A DNA stretch of 64,000 nt, taken from Streptomyces albireticuli (GTDB lineage Bacteria > Actinomycetota > Actinomycetes > Streptomycetales > Streptomycetaceae). Every line of letters starts with the position of its first letter. Position 1 is the first letter of the stretch. The stretch is taken from contig NZ_JAJQQS010000003.1 in the NCBI RefSeq assembly GCF_021228125.1, positions 682,001 to 746,000 of the forward strand, given 5' to 3'. Below the pieces are notes generated by a model. It was not told where the DNA came from, searched no databases, and saw only the letters and a list, made by a program, of their open reading frames with translations. Of this stretch, positions 25,962 to 34,665 are shown one piece after another. The translations under genes and the position numbers were made by a program.

Positions 25962-26335
25962 GACGTCGCCCCGCCCTCCCTGTAGGTGCCTGTTGCACCG
26001 AATGAGAGGGGGAGAGCGGGGGGAATGGATCCCGCTGTTACCGATCGCTCATGAACCGGGCACGGGAACCGCACGTGCCACCAGGGATTCCGGCCATAAC
26101 CGGAGTGACCGGCGCGGCCGGAGGGGCCGCGCGCGGCTCTTGTGGCGGCGGCGCCGGGGCTCGTACACGGACTCGCCCGCGTGTCCGCCGGCCGTCCCGC
26201 CCCGGCGGAGGGCGGGGGCCGCCCGGGCCCTCTTCGGGCGAGGTCCGGAGCGGACGGCCCGCCGGACGGCCGGCGCGCGGGGCGGGTCCACCCTGACGCG
26301 TCTTCACCCCCACGGGTGAGAGGCGGCGGTGCCCG
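25962..26335. other. Intergenic region without a convincing gene
   Basis: These 374 bp separate the deacetylase start from the MarR gene end. The deacetylase promoter should be at the left side. A perfect 8-bp hairpin, GCGCGGCC/GGCCGCGC with a GGAGG loop (26112-26132), could end the MarR transcript. Open frames here are arginine/proline-rich and read as noise. Confidence 0.5.
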
Positions 26336-26842
26336 TCAGGGCTGGAGGCCGCCGAGCCGTCCTTCGAGGAGGACGAGCAGCTCGGCGAGCGTCTCCGCGA
26401 GCCGTTCCCGGTGCTCCTCGCCGAGCCCCTCCAGGAGCGTGCTCTCATAGCCGAGCTGCTGGGGGATCAGCCGGTCGATGAGGCCGGTGCCCTCCTCCGT
26501 GAGCGAGAGGTGGGCCACGCGCCGGTCCCGCTCGTCGGCGCGCCGGGCGACGAGGCCCCGGTCCTCCAGGACGCGCAGCCGCTTGGTGACGGCCGCCCCG
26601 GACGCGAAGGTCTCCCGGGAGATCTGCCCCGGCGTCAGCTCCCGCCCCGTGCGTCGCAGGGTGCCGAGGATGTCGAACTCCGCCCGCGTCAGCCCCTCCC
26701 GCACCAGTGGGGCGTCCGTCGCCTGCTGGAGCAGCGCCGCGCAGCGGTTGAGCCGGCCGATCACGGCCATCGGCGCCGTGTCGAGTCCCGGGTGGACCTG
26801 CAGCCACTGGCGCAGCACGCGCGCGACGACGTCCTCGGTCAC
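26336..26842 (-). CDS. MarR-family transcriptional regulator
   Basis: This 168-residue winged-helix protein has the MarR core: LTRAEFDILGTLRRTGRELT, ISRETFASGAAVTKRLRVLE and a wing with the DERDRR motif. The GTG at 26842 was chosen because AAGGAC lies upstream; an ATG 60 bases earlier has no ribosome-binding site. It follows the FUSC transporter gene by 106 bp on the same strand. MarR regulators next to FUSC or other exporters often respond to phenolic or other toxic acids. Target unknown. Confidence 0.88.
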   Translation of the reverse strand: MTEDVVARVLRQWLQVHPGLDTAPMAVIGRLNRCAALLQQATDAPLVREGLTRAEFDILGTLRRTGRELTPGQISRETFASGAAVTKRLRVLEDRGLVARRADERDRRVAHLSLTEEGTGLIDRLIPQQLGYESTLLEGLGEEHRERLAETLAELLVLLEGRLGGLQP

Positions 26843-26948
26843 GGTCTCTGGTCCTTTCCCTGGGGGCTCCGGTGAAGATTCTGCCGTCCCGCTCGTGACC
26901 ATCCGTAAGGAGGTCCGCCCGCCGCGCGTCCCGGCCCCGCGCGGCGCG

Positions 26949-28580
26949 TCAGGCGGCGGCCGGCGCGAGCCTGCGGACGAGCGCGGCCAGCGCCCGGTGC
27001 CCGTCGTGCTCGGCGAGCCGTACGCGCTCCGCGGGCAGGGCGCGCTGCCACCACTCGCCGGCCGCGACGTCCGCCGCCTCCCGCAGCTCGACGAGCGCGG
27101 TCGCGAGCCGGTCGCGCGCCCGGCCCGCCTCGTGAGCGGAGTGCGGGGCGTCCAGCACGGCGAGGGCCGCCGCCCGTGCCTCGGACAGCCGGCCCAGCGC
27201 GGCGTCGGTGCGGTCCACCGCGCGCCGGTTGGTGACCAGCACGCAGGCGAGCAGCCCGACCGCCGCGCCGATGAGCGTATCGGTCCAGCGGTCGCCGACG
27301 AGCTCCCGGGCCGGGTGACCGCCACCGAATTCGGTCAGCAGCAGGGCCATGGGGGTGACGCACACGGTCGCGAGCCAGTAGTTGCGGGTGATGAGCGCCT
27401 CGGCGCCGATCAGCAGGGCGACGGTGAGCAGGACCATCGCCGCGTGCCCGGTCCGGACGGCGGGCAGCAGCAGGACGAAGAGGAGCAGCCCGAGGAGGTT
27501 GCCGAGGACCCGCTGGAGCGCGCGCTGCCAGGACAGCGCGGTGTTCGCCTGGAGGACGGAGGCGGCGGTGACCACGGCCCAGTACGGGTGGCCGACGCCC
27601 AGGGCCAGCGAGGCCCACCCGGCCGCCGAGGCCCCGGCCGCGACCCGGACGGCGACGGGCACGAGCGGCGAGCGGAACCAAGTCCGCCGGGTACGGGCGG
27701 GGGAGGGGCCGGCGGCCACCGGCGCTCCGGCCTCGGTGGTTCCCGGTCCGTCCGGCAGGGGACGGCCCTTGCGGAGGTCACGGGCCCAGGACTCGTGGAG
27801 CCGCGCGGCGGCCGTGCCGTCCGCCTCCTCCCCGGCCGTGGCCGATTCCGCGCGCAGCAGCAGCCCCTCCAGCCCCGCGAGCGGATGGCCCGCGGCCCGT
27901 GTGTGCGCGAGCCCGCGGCGGGCCGTGTGCAGCGCGGCGGTCGCCGCGTGCCGGGCCCTCGGCACGTCGTCCCCCCGCGCCCGGAGCAGCCGGGCCGTGG
28001 CCTCCAGCGCGCGGGCGGCGACGGCGCGCTCGGGCCCGTACGGCCGGACGAGCGCGGGGGCCATGCACACCAGCCAGGAGAACGCGCCGCACGCGAGGAC
28101 CAGTCCGAGGTGCGGCGGCACCTGGCCGAGCCGCTGCGGCGCGAAGCACGCGCCCGCCGTGACGAAGGTGAGGACGATGTTCCCGGGCGGCCCGATCCGC
28201 GAGGCGTCGCACAGCGCCTTCTGGGCCGCCGCCAGCAGCGCCGCGACCAGCACCAGCAGCGCGGCGGAGCCGGTCAGGGAGGCGGCCGTCAGCGCCACGC
28301 CGACACCGGCCGCCATGCCGGCCACCAGTACGGCGAGCGCCCTGGCCCGCGCGGCGTACGGCAGGGCGTGGCCGTAGAGCGCGCACAGGGCGCCGGCGGA
28401 GGTGTAGAGGGCGAGGTCGAGGCGGCCGGCGGCGAGCAGCGCGCCGTCCGCCACGGCCATCGCCGTGGCGGCGCTGAACGCGGGCTTGTACCAGATGTCG
28501 CCGGGGCGGTTCAGCCGCATCGTGCCGCGCAGGGGCAGCGGCCGGGGGCGCTTTCCGAGGGGGGTGAGCTGTAGGGACAC
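26949..28580 (-). CDS. FUSC-family (aromatic acid exporter-like) membrane protein
   Basis: This 543-residue protein has two clusters of membrane helices (residues about 35-190 and 310-430) separated and followed by cytoplasmic helical regions, the usual FUSC/YccS-like layout. The motif GVGHPYWAVVTAASVLQANT with QRVLGNLLGLLL is diagnostic for the family. It should export organic acids or phenolics. The start is GTG at 28580. Only 21 bp separate it from the upstream acyl-CoA dehydrogenase gene, and that gap holds a KstR2-like palindrome, so it may belong to the steroid regulon or read through from it. Confidence 0.85.
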   Translation of the reverse strand: MSLQLTPLGKRPRPLPLRGTMRLNRPGDIWYKPAFSAATAMAVADGALLAAGRLDLALYTSAGALCALYGHALPYAARARALAVLVAGMAAGVGVALTAASLTGSAALLVLVAALLAAAQKALCDASRIGPPGNIVLTFVTAGACFAPQRLGQVPPHLGLVLACGAFSWLVCMAPALVRPYGPERAVAARALEATARLLRARGDDVPRARHAATAALHTARRGLAHTRAAGHPLAGLEGLLLRAESATAGEEADGTAAARLHESWARDLRKGRPLPDGPGTTEAGAPVAAGPSPARTRRTWFRSPLVPVAVRVAAGASAAGWASLALGVGHPYWAVVTAASVLQANTALSWQRALQRVLGNLLGLLLFVLLLPAVRTGHAAMVLLTVALLIGAEALITRNYWLATVCVTPMALLLTEFGGGHPARELVGDRWTDTLIGAAVGLLACVLVTNRRAVDRTDAALGRLSEARAAALAVLDAPHSAHEAGRARDRLATALVELREAADVAAGEWWQRALPAERVRLAEHDGHRALAALVRRLAPAAA

Positions 28581-28591
28581 CCCAATAGGTT

Positions 28592-28605
28592 AGCAAGTGT
28601 TTTAC
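28592..28605. promoter_or_regulatory. Weak KstR2-like operator upstream of FUSC gene
   Basis: The 14-mer AGCAAGTGTTTTAC fits the mycobacterial KstR2 motif AnCAAGnnCTTGnT with three mismatches and shares its core CAAGTGTTT with the site at 31872. It lies 12-25 bp upstream of the FUSC start and covers the end of the acyl-CoA dehydrogenase gene. Support is the match to two better copies in the same locus. Confidence 0.4.
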
Positions 28606-29834
28606 TCGAAAAATAAATGCAGGGCGAGGGCCCGGAAGTCCGCCGGGGACCCCCACGCGGACCGCAGTGCCCGCGCCTTCCCGATCCACAGCGACAGGTC
28701 GTACTCCGCGGTGTACCCGATCGCGCCGTGCAGCTGAAGGGCGGTACGGGCCGCCGCGTACGCCACGTCGCAGGCCGTGGCCTTCGCCGCGGCGACCTCC
28801 GCCGCCGCGCCCGGCGCGCCCGCCGCGAGGGCGACGGCCGCGCCGTGCACCAGCGGCCGGGCGAACTCCAGTGCCGTCCGGGTGTCCGCGAGCCGGTGCT
28901 TGACCGCCTGGAACGCGCCGACGGGCGACCCGAACTGCGTCCGCGTCCGTACGTACGCCACGGTCCGCTCCAGCAGCGCGGAGCCGACCCCGAGCGCCTG
29001 GGCGGCGCAGGCGAACGCGGCCCAGCCGGCGGCGTGCGCGGCGGCGGCCCGCACGGCGGACTCCGGCAGCGGGACCTCCTCCCCGAGGACGGGCCGGGCG
29101 AGCCGCCGCGCGGGGTCGACGGAGGACTGCACGGGACCGTGCCCGCCCGCGAGGAACAGCCGGACCGGGGGAGCGGCGAGCGGGGCGCGCTCCCGCACGG
29201 GCGCGGCGCCCGCGCGGGTGCGGTCCATGCGCGTACCGTCCCCCGGCCGGACCCCCGCGTGGGTGCCTTCCGTGCGCGCGCCGTCCCCGGGTGCGCCGCC
29301 CAGGTGCGTACGGCCCGTGCCCGAAGCCGCCCCCGACGCGCCGTCCCCCGGTACACCGGCCGCGCCGTCCCCCTCCTCGCCCGTCATCCCCTCCCGCACC
29401 ACGAACACCCCGTCGCACACGTCCGCGTCCAGCGCGTACGGCCCGCCCGCCGGCAGCGTGAGCGTCACCCGGGTCCCGCCCGCGCACACCCCGGGCAGCC
29501 ACTCCTCGGCCGGGCCCGGCTCACCGGCGGCGGCCAGGTGGGACAGCAGCGCGGCCACCGCCGCCGTCTCGACCACCGGGCCCGGGACCGCGTGCCGCCC
29601 CAGCCGCTCGTACGCCACGGCCAGTTCCACCGGCAGCGGCCCCACCCCGCCGTAGGCCTCCGGTACGGCCAGGCCGAGGACGCCCGCCTCCGCGAGCCGC
29701 CGCCACAGCGCGAGCCCCGGCCCGTGCTCGCCGCGCGCCCACGCCCGTACGGCACCCGGCGTGCCGGCCGCCGCGAGCATGCGGTCCAGGCTGTGGGCGA
29801 ACGCGTTCTGCTCGGCGTCCGGCAGAAACCTCAC
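28602..29834 (-). CDS. Acyl-CoA dehydrogenase, second subunit type, with internal repeat insertion
   Basis: This 410-residue acyl-CoA dehydrogenase-fold protein has an N-terminal helical domain (AEAGVLGLAVPEAYGGVGPL) and a C-terminal helical domain (RTQFGSPVGAFQAVKHRLAD, ALQLHGAIGYTAEYDLSLW). The middle beta domain is degenerate and interrupted at about residues 147-220 by a Gly/Thr/Arg-rich stretch with repeated PGDG units. The GTG start overlaps the preceding acyl-CoA dehydrogenase stop (GTGA). Adjacent unequal pairs of this kind form alpha2beta2 heterotetramers in steroid-degrading actinobacteria (FadE28-29, FadE31-32 types), and this is probably one. Confidence 0.88.
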   Translation of the reverse strand: MRFLPDAEQNAFAHSLDRMLAAAGTPGAVRAWARGEHGPGLALWRRLAEAGVLGLAVPEAYGGVGPLPVELAVAYERLGRHAVPGPVVETAAVAALLSHLAAAGEPGPAEEWLPGVCAGGTRVTLTLPAGGPYALDADVCDGVFVVREGMTGEEGDGAAGVPGDGASGAASGTGRTHLGGAPGDGARTEGTHAGVRPGDGTRMDRTRAGAAPVRERAPLAAPPVRLFLAGGHGPVQSSVDPARRLARPVLGEEVPLPESAVRAAAAHAAGWAAFACAAQALGVGSALLERTVAYVRTRTQFGSPVGAFQAVKHRLADTRTALEFARPLVHGAAVALAAGAPGAAAEVAAAKATACDVAYAAARTALQLHGAIGYTAEYDLSLWIGKARALRSAWGSPADFRALALHLFFE

Positions 29835-31003
29835 CGCATCCCCCTCGGCAGCCCCAGCACCCGCTCCGCCACGATGTCCCGCTGAATCTCGTTCGTCCCC
29901 GCGTACAGCGGCCCCGCCAGCGCGAACGTGTACCCGTCCGCCCAGCGGCCGCCCTCCGGCGCGTCGGCCGCCGTGCCGGCGAGCTCGCCGTACGGGCCGA
30001 GGAGATCGAGGGCCGTCCCGTGCAGCGCGAGGTCCAGCTCGGACCAGAAGAGCTTGCTCATGCTGGGCTCCGAGCCGAGCGTGCCCCCGGCCTCCAGGCG
30101 CGCCGCGACGCCGTACCCGTACAGCTGGTACGCCCGGGCCCGGACCGCGACATCGGCGACCCGGTCGCACAGCGCCGTGTCGTCCGGGTCCGCCGTCGCC
30201 CGCCACAGCGCGACGAGCCGCCGGGCGGCGGCCAGGAACCGGCCGGGGCTGCGCAGCGTCAGCCCGCGCTCGTCGCCCGCCGTGCTCATGGCCACCCGCC
30301 AGCCCCGCCCCGGCTCGCCGAGCACATCGGCGTCCGGCACGAAGACGTCGTCGAGGAAGATCTCCGCGAAGGCCGGTCTGCCGTCCAGACGGCCGAGGGG
30401 CCGTACGGTCACGCCGGGCGCGTCGAGCGGGAACATCGCGTACGTCAGCCCGTGGTGCGGCGGCCGGCCGGGGTCGGCGTGGCTGCGGAAGAGACCGAAC
30501 GCCCGGTCCGCGAACGCGGCCCGCGACGACCACGTCTTCTGCCCCCGCAGCAGCCACCCGCCCCGCTCCCGCACGGCGACCGACCGCAAGGACGCGAGGT
30601 CGGACCCGGCCTCCGGTTCGGACCACGCCTGCGCCCAGACCGTCGCGCCGCTCGCCATCGGCGGCAGCAGCCGGGCGCGCTGCTCCTCGGTGCCGTGGGC
30701 GAACAGGGCGGGCGCGAGCAGGCAGACGCCGTTCTGCGAGACGCGGGCGGGCGCCCCGGCGGCGTGGTACTCCTCCTCGAAGAGCAGCCACTCCAGCAGC
30801 GAACGCCCCCGGCCGCCGTACTCCTCGGGCCAGGTCACCGCCGACCAGCGGTCCGCGGCCAGGGTCCGCTCCCAGGCGCGGTGCTCGGCGAACCCCTCCC
30901 GGGTCTCCAGCGAGCGCGGCGGCACCTCGGGTACGTGCGCGGCGAGCCACGCGCGGGCCTCGGCGCGGAAATCCTCCTGCTCGGGGGTGAGGTCCAGGTC
31001 CAT
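29831..31003 (-). CDS. Acyl-CoA dehydrogenase (FadE30/31-like)
   Basis: This 390-residue flavoprotein has the family core motifs AQAWSEPEAGSDLASLRS (FAD/substrate site), GQKTWSSRAAFADRAFG and PLYAGTNEIQRDIVAERVLG. The closing ERVLGLPRGMR resembles steroid acyl-CoA dehydrogenases such as FadE30. It starts at an ATG overlapping the upstream enoyl-CoA hydratase stop (TGATG) and overlaps the partner subunit gene by 4 bp. It is the likely catalytic half of a heteromeric enzyme that desaturates a ring-C/D-derived CoA thioester. The exact FadE orthologue cannot be fixed by eye. Confidence 0.9.
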   Translation of the reverse strand: MDLDLTPEQEDFRAEARAWLAAHVPEVPPRSLETREGFAEHRAWERTLAADRWSAVTWPEEYGGRGRSLLEWLLFEEEYHAAGAPARVSQNGVCLLAPALFAHGTEEQRARLLPPMASGATVWAQAWSEPEAGSDLASLRSVAVRERGGWLLRGQKTWSSRAAFADRAFGLFRSHADPGRPPHHGLTYAMFPLDAPGVTVRPLGRLDGRPAFAEIFLDDVFVPDADVLGEPGRGWRVAMSTAGDERGLTLRSPGRFLAAARRLVALWRATADPDDTALCDRVADVAVRARAYQLYGYGVAARLEAGGTLGSEPSMSKLFWSELDLALHGTALDLLGPYGELAGTAADAPEGGRWADGYTFALAGPLYAGTNEIQRDIVAERVLGLPRGMR

Positions 31004-31857
31004 CAGCGGCCGCGCTCCTTCATCGCCCGGACGTCCATGCCGCCGAGCGGGTCCGCGGCGGTCTCCGCGTTGTGCGCGTGCGCGAGATGGTGCAGACCGA
31101 AGGCGGAGTCGAGGCCGCTGTGCAGCCCCTGGAGGTCCTCGGCCTGGTTGACGGCCCGCTTCGCCAGGGCCAGCCCCATCCGGGGCATCTCCGCTACCCG
31201 GGCGGCGAGTTCGGCCGTACGCGCCGCGAGCTGGTCGCGCGGAACCACGCGGTTGACCATGCCGAGCTCGTGGGCGCGCCACGCGGTCATGCGGTCCCCG
31301 GTGAAGAGCAGTTCCTTGGCGACGCGCGGCGGCAATACCCACGGATGGGCGAAGTACTCGACGCCGGGGATCCCCATCCGGACGACGGGGTCGGCGAAGA
31401 ACGCGTCCTCGCTCGCCACGATCAGATCGCACACCCACGCCAGCATCAACCCGCCCGCCACACAGGCGCCCTGGACGGAGGCGACCATCGGCTTGGGCAG
31501 TTCGCGCCAGCGCCGGCACATGCCCAGATAGACCTCCGACTCGCGGGCGAAGCGGCTCTCCGCGCCGTCCTTGCCGCAGTGGTCCCACCACAGGCCCGCG
31601 CGGCGCGGATACGGCAGATGGGCGTCGCGCCGCGGTGTGCCGATGTCGTGGCCCGCCGAGAAGTGGTCGCCCGCCCCGGCGAGGACGACGACCTTGACGC
31701 CGTCGTCGGCCGCGGCCTCGCCGAAGGCGTCGTCCAGGGCGTAAGTCATCGCGGAGTTCTGGGCGTTGCGGTACTCGGGCCGGTCCATGACGACGGTCGC
31801 GACCGGGCCGCTGCGCTCGTAGCGCACCGTCGGGGCGTCTGGTGCGGGCGGGGGCAT
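31003..31857 (-). CDS. Enoyl-CoA hydratase/isomerase
   Basis: This 284-residue crotonase has oxyanion-hole segments HFSAGHDIGTP and VQGACVAGGLMLAWVCDLIVA and the RMGIPGVEYFAHPW region. Tryptophan-rich residues after HDIGTP (LWWDHCG) form an insertion typical of larger actinobacterial EchA proteins. It is the first gene of the minus-strand block, divergent from ipdF across a KstR2-like operator, and is tightly coupled to the two acyl-CoA dehydrogenase genes. It probably hydrates the enoyl-CoA they make. Confidence 0.9.
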   Translation of the reverse strand: MPPPAPDAPTVRYERSGPVATVVMDRPEYRNAQNSAMTYALDDAFGEAAADDGVKVVVLAGAGDHFSAGHDIGTPRRDAHLPYPRRAGLWWDHCGKDGAESRFARESEVYLGMCRRWRELPKPMVASVQGACVAGGLMLAWVCDLIVASEDAFFADPVVRMGIPGVEYFAHPWVLPPRVAKELLFTGDRMTAWRAHELGMVNRVVPRDQLAARTAELAARVAEMPRMGLALAKRAVNQAEDLQGLHSGLDSAFGLHHLAHAHNAETAADPLGGMDVRAMKERGR

Positions 31858-31871
31858 GACCCTCCTTCCCT

Positions 31872-31885
31872 AACAAGTGTTTGGT
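31872..31885. promoter_or_regulatory. KstR2-like operator, ipdF/echA divergent promoter
   Basis: AACAAGTGTTTGGT differs from the KstR2 consensus AnCAAGnnCTTGnT at a single defined position. The wider palindrome CCTAACAAGTGTTTGGTAGG spans 31869-31888. It sits in the 44-bp spacer between the hydratase gene and ipdF, so one site can serve both directions. TAGGTT downstream may be the -10 of a nearly leaderless ipdF mRNA. Confidence 0.7.
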
Positions 31886-31901
31886 AGGTTAACGTACGGC
31901 C

Positions 31902-32741
31902 ATGAGCAGCGTCGAGGCGTCCGACGACCACCCAACGGCCGCTCCCCCAGGGGCCCGTGGGGTCCCGCCGGCCTGCCCCGCCGGTCACGACCTCCTGGCG
32001 GGCCGCACCGCCGTCATCACCGCCGCGGCCGGCACCGGCATCGGCGGTGCCACCGCCCGGCGCTTCCTCGAAGAGGGCGCCCGCGTCGTCCTCGGCGACT
32101 CCCACGCGCGCCGCCTCCGGGTCTGCGTCGCCACGCTCAGCGACGAGTTCGGCGCCCGACAGGTCACCGGACTGCCCTGCGACGTCACCGACGAGGCCCA
32201 GGTCGCAGCCCTCTTCGACCTCGCCGAGGAGCGGCACGGCCGCCTCGACGTCGTCGTCAACAACGCCGGGCTCGGCGGCACCGCCGAGCTCGTCGAGATG
32301 ACCGACGCGCAGTGGGACGAGGTCGTCGACACCACCCTCAAGGGCACCTTCCGCTGCACCCGCGCCGCCCTGCGCAGACTGCGGGCCGGCGGCACCGGAG
32401 GCGTCGTCGTCAACAACGCCTCCGTCCTGGGCTGGCGCGCCCAGCGCGGCCAGGCCCACTACGCCGCCGCCAAGGCGGGCGTCATGGCGCTCACCCGGTG
32501 CGCGGCCGTGGAGGCGGCGGAGCACGGCGTACGCGTCAACGCCGTCGCCCCCAGCCTCGCCGTCCACCCGCACCTGGCCAAGGTCACCTCCCCGGAACTC
32601 CTGGCCGGACTCACCGCCCTGGAGGTCTCCGGACGGCACGCCGAACCCTGGGAGATCGCCAACGTCATCGTCTTCCTGGCCAGCGACTACTCCTCCTACA
32701 TGACCGGCGAGACGGTCTCCGTCAGCAGCCAGCGCGCGTGA
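31902..32741 (+). CDS. ipdF: IpdF-like short-chain dehydrogenase
   Basis: This 279-residue SDR has the cofactor motif TAAAGTGIGGATA, NNAGLGG, and the catalytic Tyr/Lys in HYAAAKAGVMALTRC. The segments VVNNASVLGWRAQ, EAAEHGVRVNAVAPS and FLASDYSSYMTGE closely follow, from memory, the M. tuberculosis ring-C/D SDR Rv3559c (IpdF). IpdF is a beta-hydroxyacyl-CoA/keto reductase of HIP degradation. It has an extra N-terminal tail of about 30 residues. It is followed by kstR2 (26 bp) and fadA6 (19 bp), an arrangement also seen in mycobacteria. Confidence 0.85.
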   Translation: MSSVEASDDHPTAAPPGARGVPPACPAGHDLLAGRTAVITAAAGTGIGGATARRFLEEGARVVLGDSHARRLRVCVATLSDEFGARQVTGLPCDVTDEAQVAALFDLAEERHGRLDVVVNNAGLGGTAELVEMTDAQWDEVVDTTLKGTFRCTRAALRRLRAGGTGGVVVNNASVLGWRAQRGQAHYAAAKAGVMALTRCAAVEAAEHGVRVNAVAPSLAVHPHLAKVTSPELLAGLTALEVSGRHAEPWEIANVIVFLASDYSSYMTGETVSVSSQRA

Positions 32742-32767
32742 CCGCCGATGCCCCCGCGGGACGGCAC

Positions 32768-33439
32768 ATGGCCGACAATGACCGGGTGCCGACGAACAGC
32801 AGGACCGACAGCAGCAAGACCCGGAACAGCAAGGCCGCGCACGGCAAGCCCGCCGGCCCCGCTCCCGCCCGCCGCCGTGAACTCCTCGCCACCGCCGCCG
32901 AGGTGTTCGCCGCGCAGGGCTACAACGCCACCACCGTCCGCAGGATCGCCGACGAGGCCGGGCTCCTCGCCGGAAGCCTCTACTACCACTTCGACTCCAA
33001 GGAGTCGATGCTCGACGAGATCCTCTCCACCTTCCTCGACGAGCTGTGGGCGGGCTACGACGCCGTGCTGGCCGCCGGCCTCGGCCCCAGCGAGACCCTC
33101 CAGGCCCTCGTCACCGAGTCCTTCCGGGAGATCGACCGGCACCGGCCCGCCGTCGCCATCTACCAGAAGGAGTCCCGGCACCTCGCCGCGCAGCCCCGCT
33201 TCGCCTATCTCGCCGCGTCCCAGCGGAGGTTCGAGAAGCTGTGGCTCGGCACGCTGGAGCGCGGCGTGGCCGAGGGGGCCTTCCGCGCCGACCTCGACGC
33301 CCGGCTCACCTACCGCTTCGTCCGCGACACCGTCTGGGTCGCCGCGTCCTGGTACCGGCCGGGAGGCCGGCACCACCCCGAGGAGATCGCCCGCCAGTAT
33401 TTGTCGATGGTCCTGGACGGCATCGCCGTCCGGACCTGA
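32768..33439 (+). CDS. kstR2: KstR2-like TetR-family regulator
   Basis: This 223-residue regulator has a disordered N-terminal tail of about 38 residues, then a TetR helix-turn-helix (RRRELLATAAEVFAAQGYNA, AGSLYYHFDSKESMLDEIL). The ligand domain (AIYQKESRHLAAQPRFAYLA, YRFVRDTVWVAASWYRPGG, IARQYLSMVLDGI) closely resembles mycobacterial KstR2 as I recall it. KstR2 is a repressor released by HIP-CoA. Its own gene lies in the regulon and three KstR2-like palindromes are present. The start is the ATG 26 bp after ipdF; a GTG six codons later is possible. Confidence 0.88.
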   Translation: MADNDRVPTNSRTDSSKTRNSKAAHGKPAGPAPARRRELLATAAEVFAAQGYNATTVRRIADEAGLLAGSLYYHFDSKESMLDEILSTFLDELWAGYDAVLAAGLGPSETLQALVTESFREIDRHRPAVAIYQKESRHLAAQPRFAYLAASQRRFEKLWLGTLERGVAEGAFRADLDARLTYRFVRDTVWVAASWYRPGGRHHPEEIARQYLSMVLDGIAVRT

Positions 33440-33458
33440 CCCCGAAGGAGCCGCCGCC

Positions 33459-34616
33459 GTGCCCGAGGCCTACATCGTCGAAGCCGTCCGCACCCCCGCC
33501 GGCGGGCGCGGCGGCGGACTCGCCGCGGCCCACCCCGCCGACCTCGGCGCCCATGTGCTGCGCGCCCTGATGGAGCGTACGGGCGTGGACCCGGCCGCCG
33601 TCGAGGACGTCGTGTTCGGCTGCGTCGACACGGTCGGCCCCCAGGCGGGCGACATCGCCCGGACGAGCTGGCTGGCCGCGGGCCTCCCCGAGGAGGTGCC
33701 CGGCGTCACCGTCGACCGGCAGTGCGGCTCGGGCCAGCAGGCCGTCCACTTCGCCGCGCAGGGCGTCCTCTCCGGCACCCAGGACCTCGTCGTCGCGGGC
33801 GGCACCCAGAACATGTCGCAGGTCCCCATCGCCTACGCCACCCGCCGGGCCACCGAGCCGCTCGGGCTCACCGACGGCCCGTACGCCGGGTCGGCGGGCT
33901 GGCGGGCCCGCTACGGCGGCCGGCCCGTCAGCCAGTTCGCCGGCGCCGAGCTGATCGCCGAGAAGTGGGGCATCTCCCGCACCGCCATGGAGGAGTTCGC
34001 GCTCCGCTCCCACCGGCGGGCCGTGCGCGCCGCCGACGAGGGCCGCTTCGACCGCGAACTCGTCCCCTACGGCGGGGTGGCGGCCGACGAGGGCCCCCGC
34101 CGGGACACCTCCCCGGCGAAGATGGCCGCCCTCCCGCCGCTCACCGAGGGCGGCCGGCTCACCGCGGCCCTGTCCTCCCGGATATCCGACGGCGCCGCCG
34201 CCCTGCTCCTCGCGAGCGACCGCGCCCTCCGCGACCACGGGCTGACCCCGCGCGCCCGCGTCCACCACCTCTCCGTCCGCGCCGACGACCCCCTCCTCAT
34301 GCTTACGGCACCCATCCCCGCCACGGTACTCGCCCTCGGAAAAGCGGGCCTGACCATGGACGACATCGACCTCGTCGAGATCAACGAGGCATTCGCCCCC
34401 GTCGTCCTCGCCTGGCTGAAGGACACCGGAGCCGACCCGGAGAAGACCAACGTCAACGGCGGCGCGCTCGCGCTGGGACACCCCCTCGGGGCGACGGGGG
34501 CGAAACTGATGACGACGCTGCTGCACGAACTGGAACGGACCGGCGGGCGGTACGGGCTCCAGACGATGTGCGAGGGCGGCGGCCAGGCGAACGTCACGAT
34601 CATCGAACGGCTGTAG
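33459..34616 (+). CDS. fadA6: FadA6-like steroid thiolase
   Basis: This 385-residue thiolase has nucleophile Cys89 in DRQCGSGQQAV, the NEAFAP motif, GGALALGHPLGATGAK (His) and MCEGGGQANVTIIERL (second Cys). GCVDTVGPQAGDIARTSWLAAG and the C-terminus are nearly those of M. tuberculosis FadA6 (Rv3556c) as I recall it. FadA6 performs thiolytic cleavage late in ring-C/D degradation. The start is GTG after AAGGAG. It is the last gene of the ipdF-kstR2-fadA6 operon. Confidence 0.9.
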   Translation: MPEAYIVEAVRTPAGGRGGGLAAAHPADLGAHVLRALMERTGVDPAAVEDVVFGCVDTVGPQAGDIARTSWLAAGLPEEVPGVTVDRQCGSGQQAVHFAAQGVLSGTQDLVVAGGTQNMSQVPIAYATRRATEPLGLTDGPYAGSAGWRARYGGRPVSQFAGAELIAEKWGISRTAMEEFALRSHRRAVRAADEGRFDRELVPYGGVAADEGPRRDTSPAKMAALPPLTEGGRLTAALSSRISDGAAALLLASDRALRDHGLTPRARVHHLSVRADDPLLMLTAPIPATVLALGKAGLTMDDIDLVEINEAFAPVVLAWLKDTGADPEKTNVNGGALALGHPLGATGAKLMTTLLHELERTGGRYGLQTMCEGGGQANVTIIERL

Positions 34617-34665
34617 GCCCACGGGCCGCCCGGCAGGCGCACCCGAGCGGGGCGTACCGGGGGAT

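Noticed and set aside
25962..26335. Possible small gene or riboswitch in the 374-bp spacer
   Set aside because: No ribosome-binding site plus plausible peptide, and no recognisable riboswitch core; only one hairpin.
26478..28574. Long plus-strand frame opposite the MarR and FUSC genes
   Set aside because: Composition artefact; the minus-strand genes have helix-turn-helix and membrane-helix structure.
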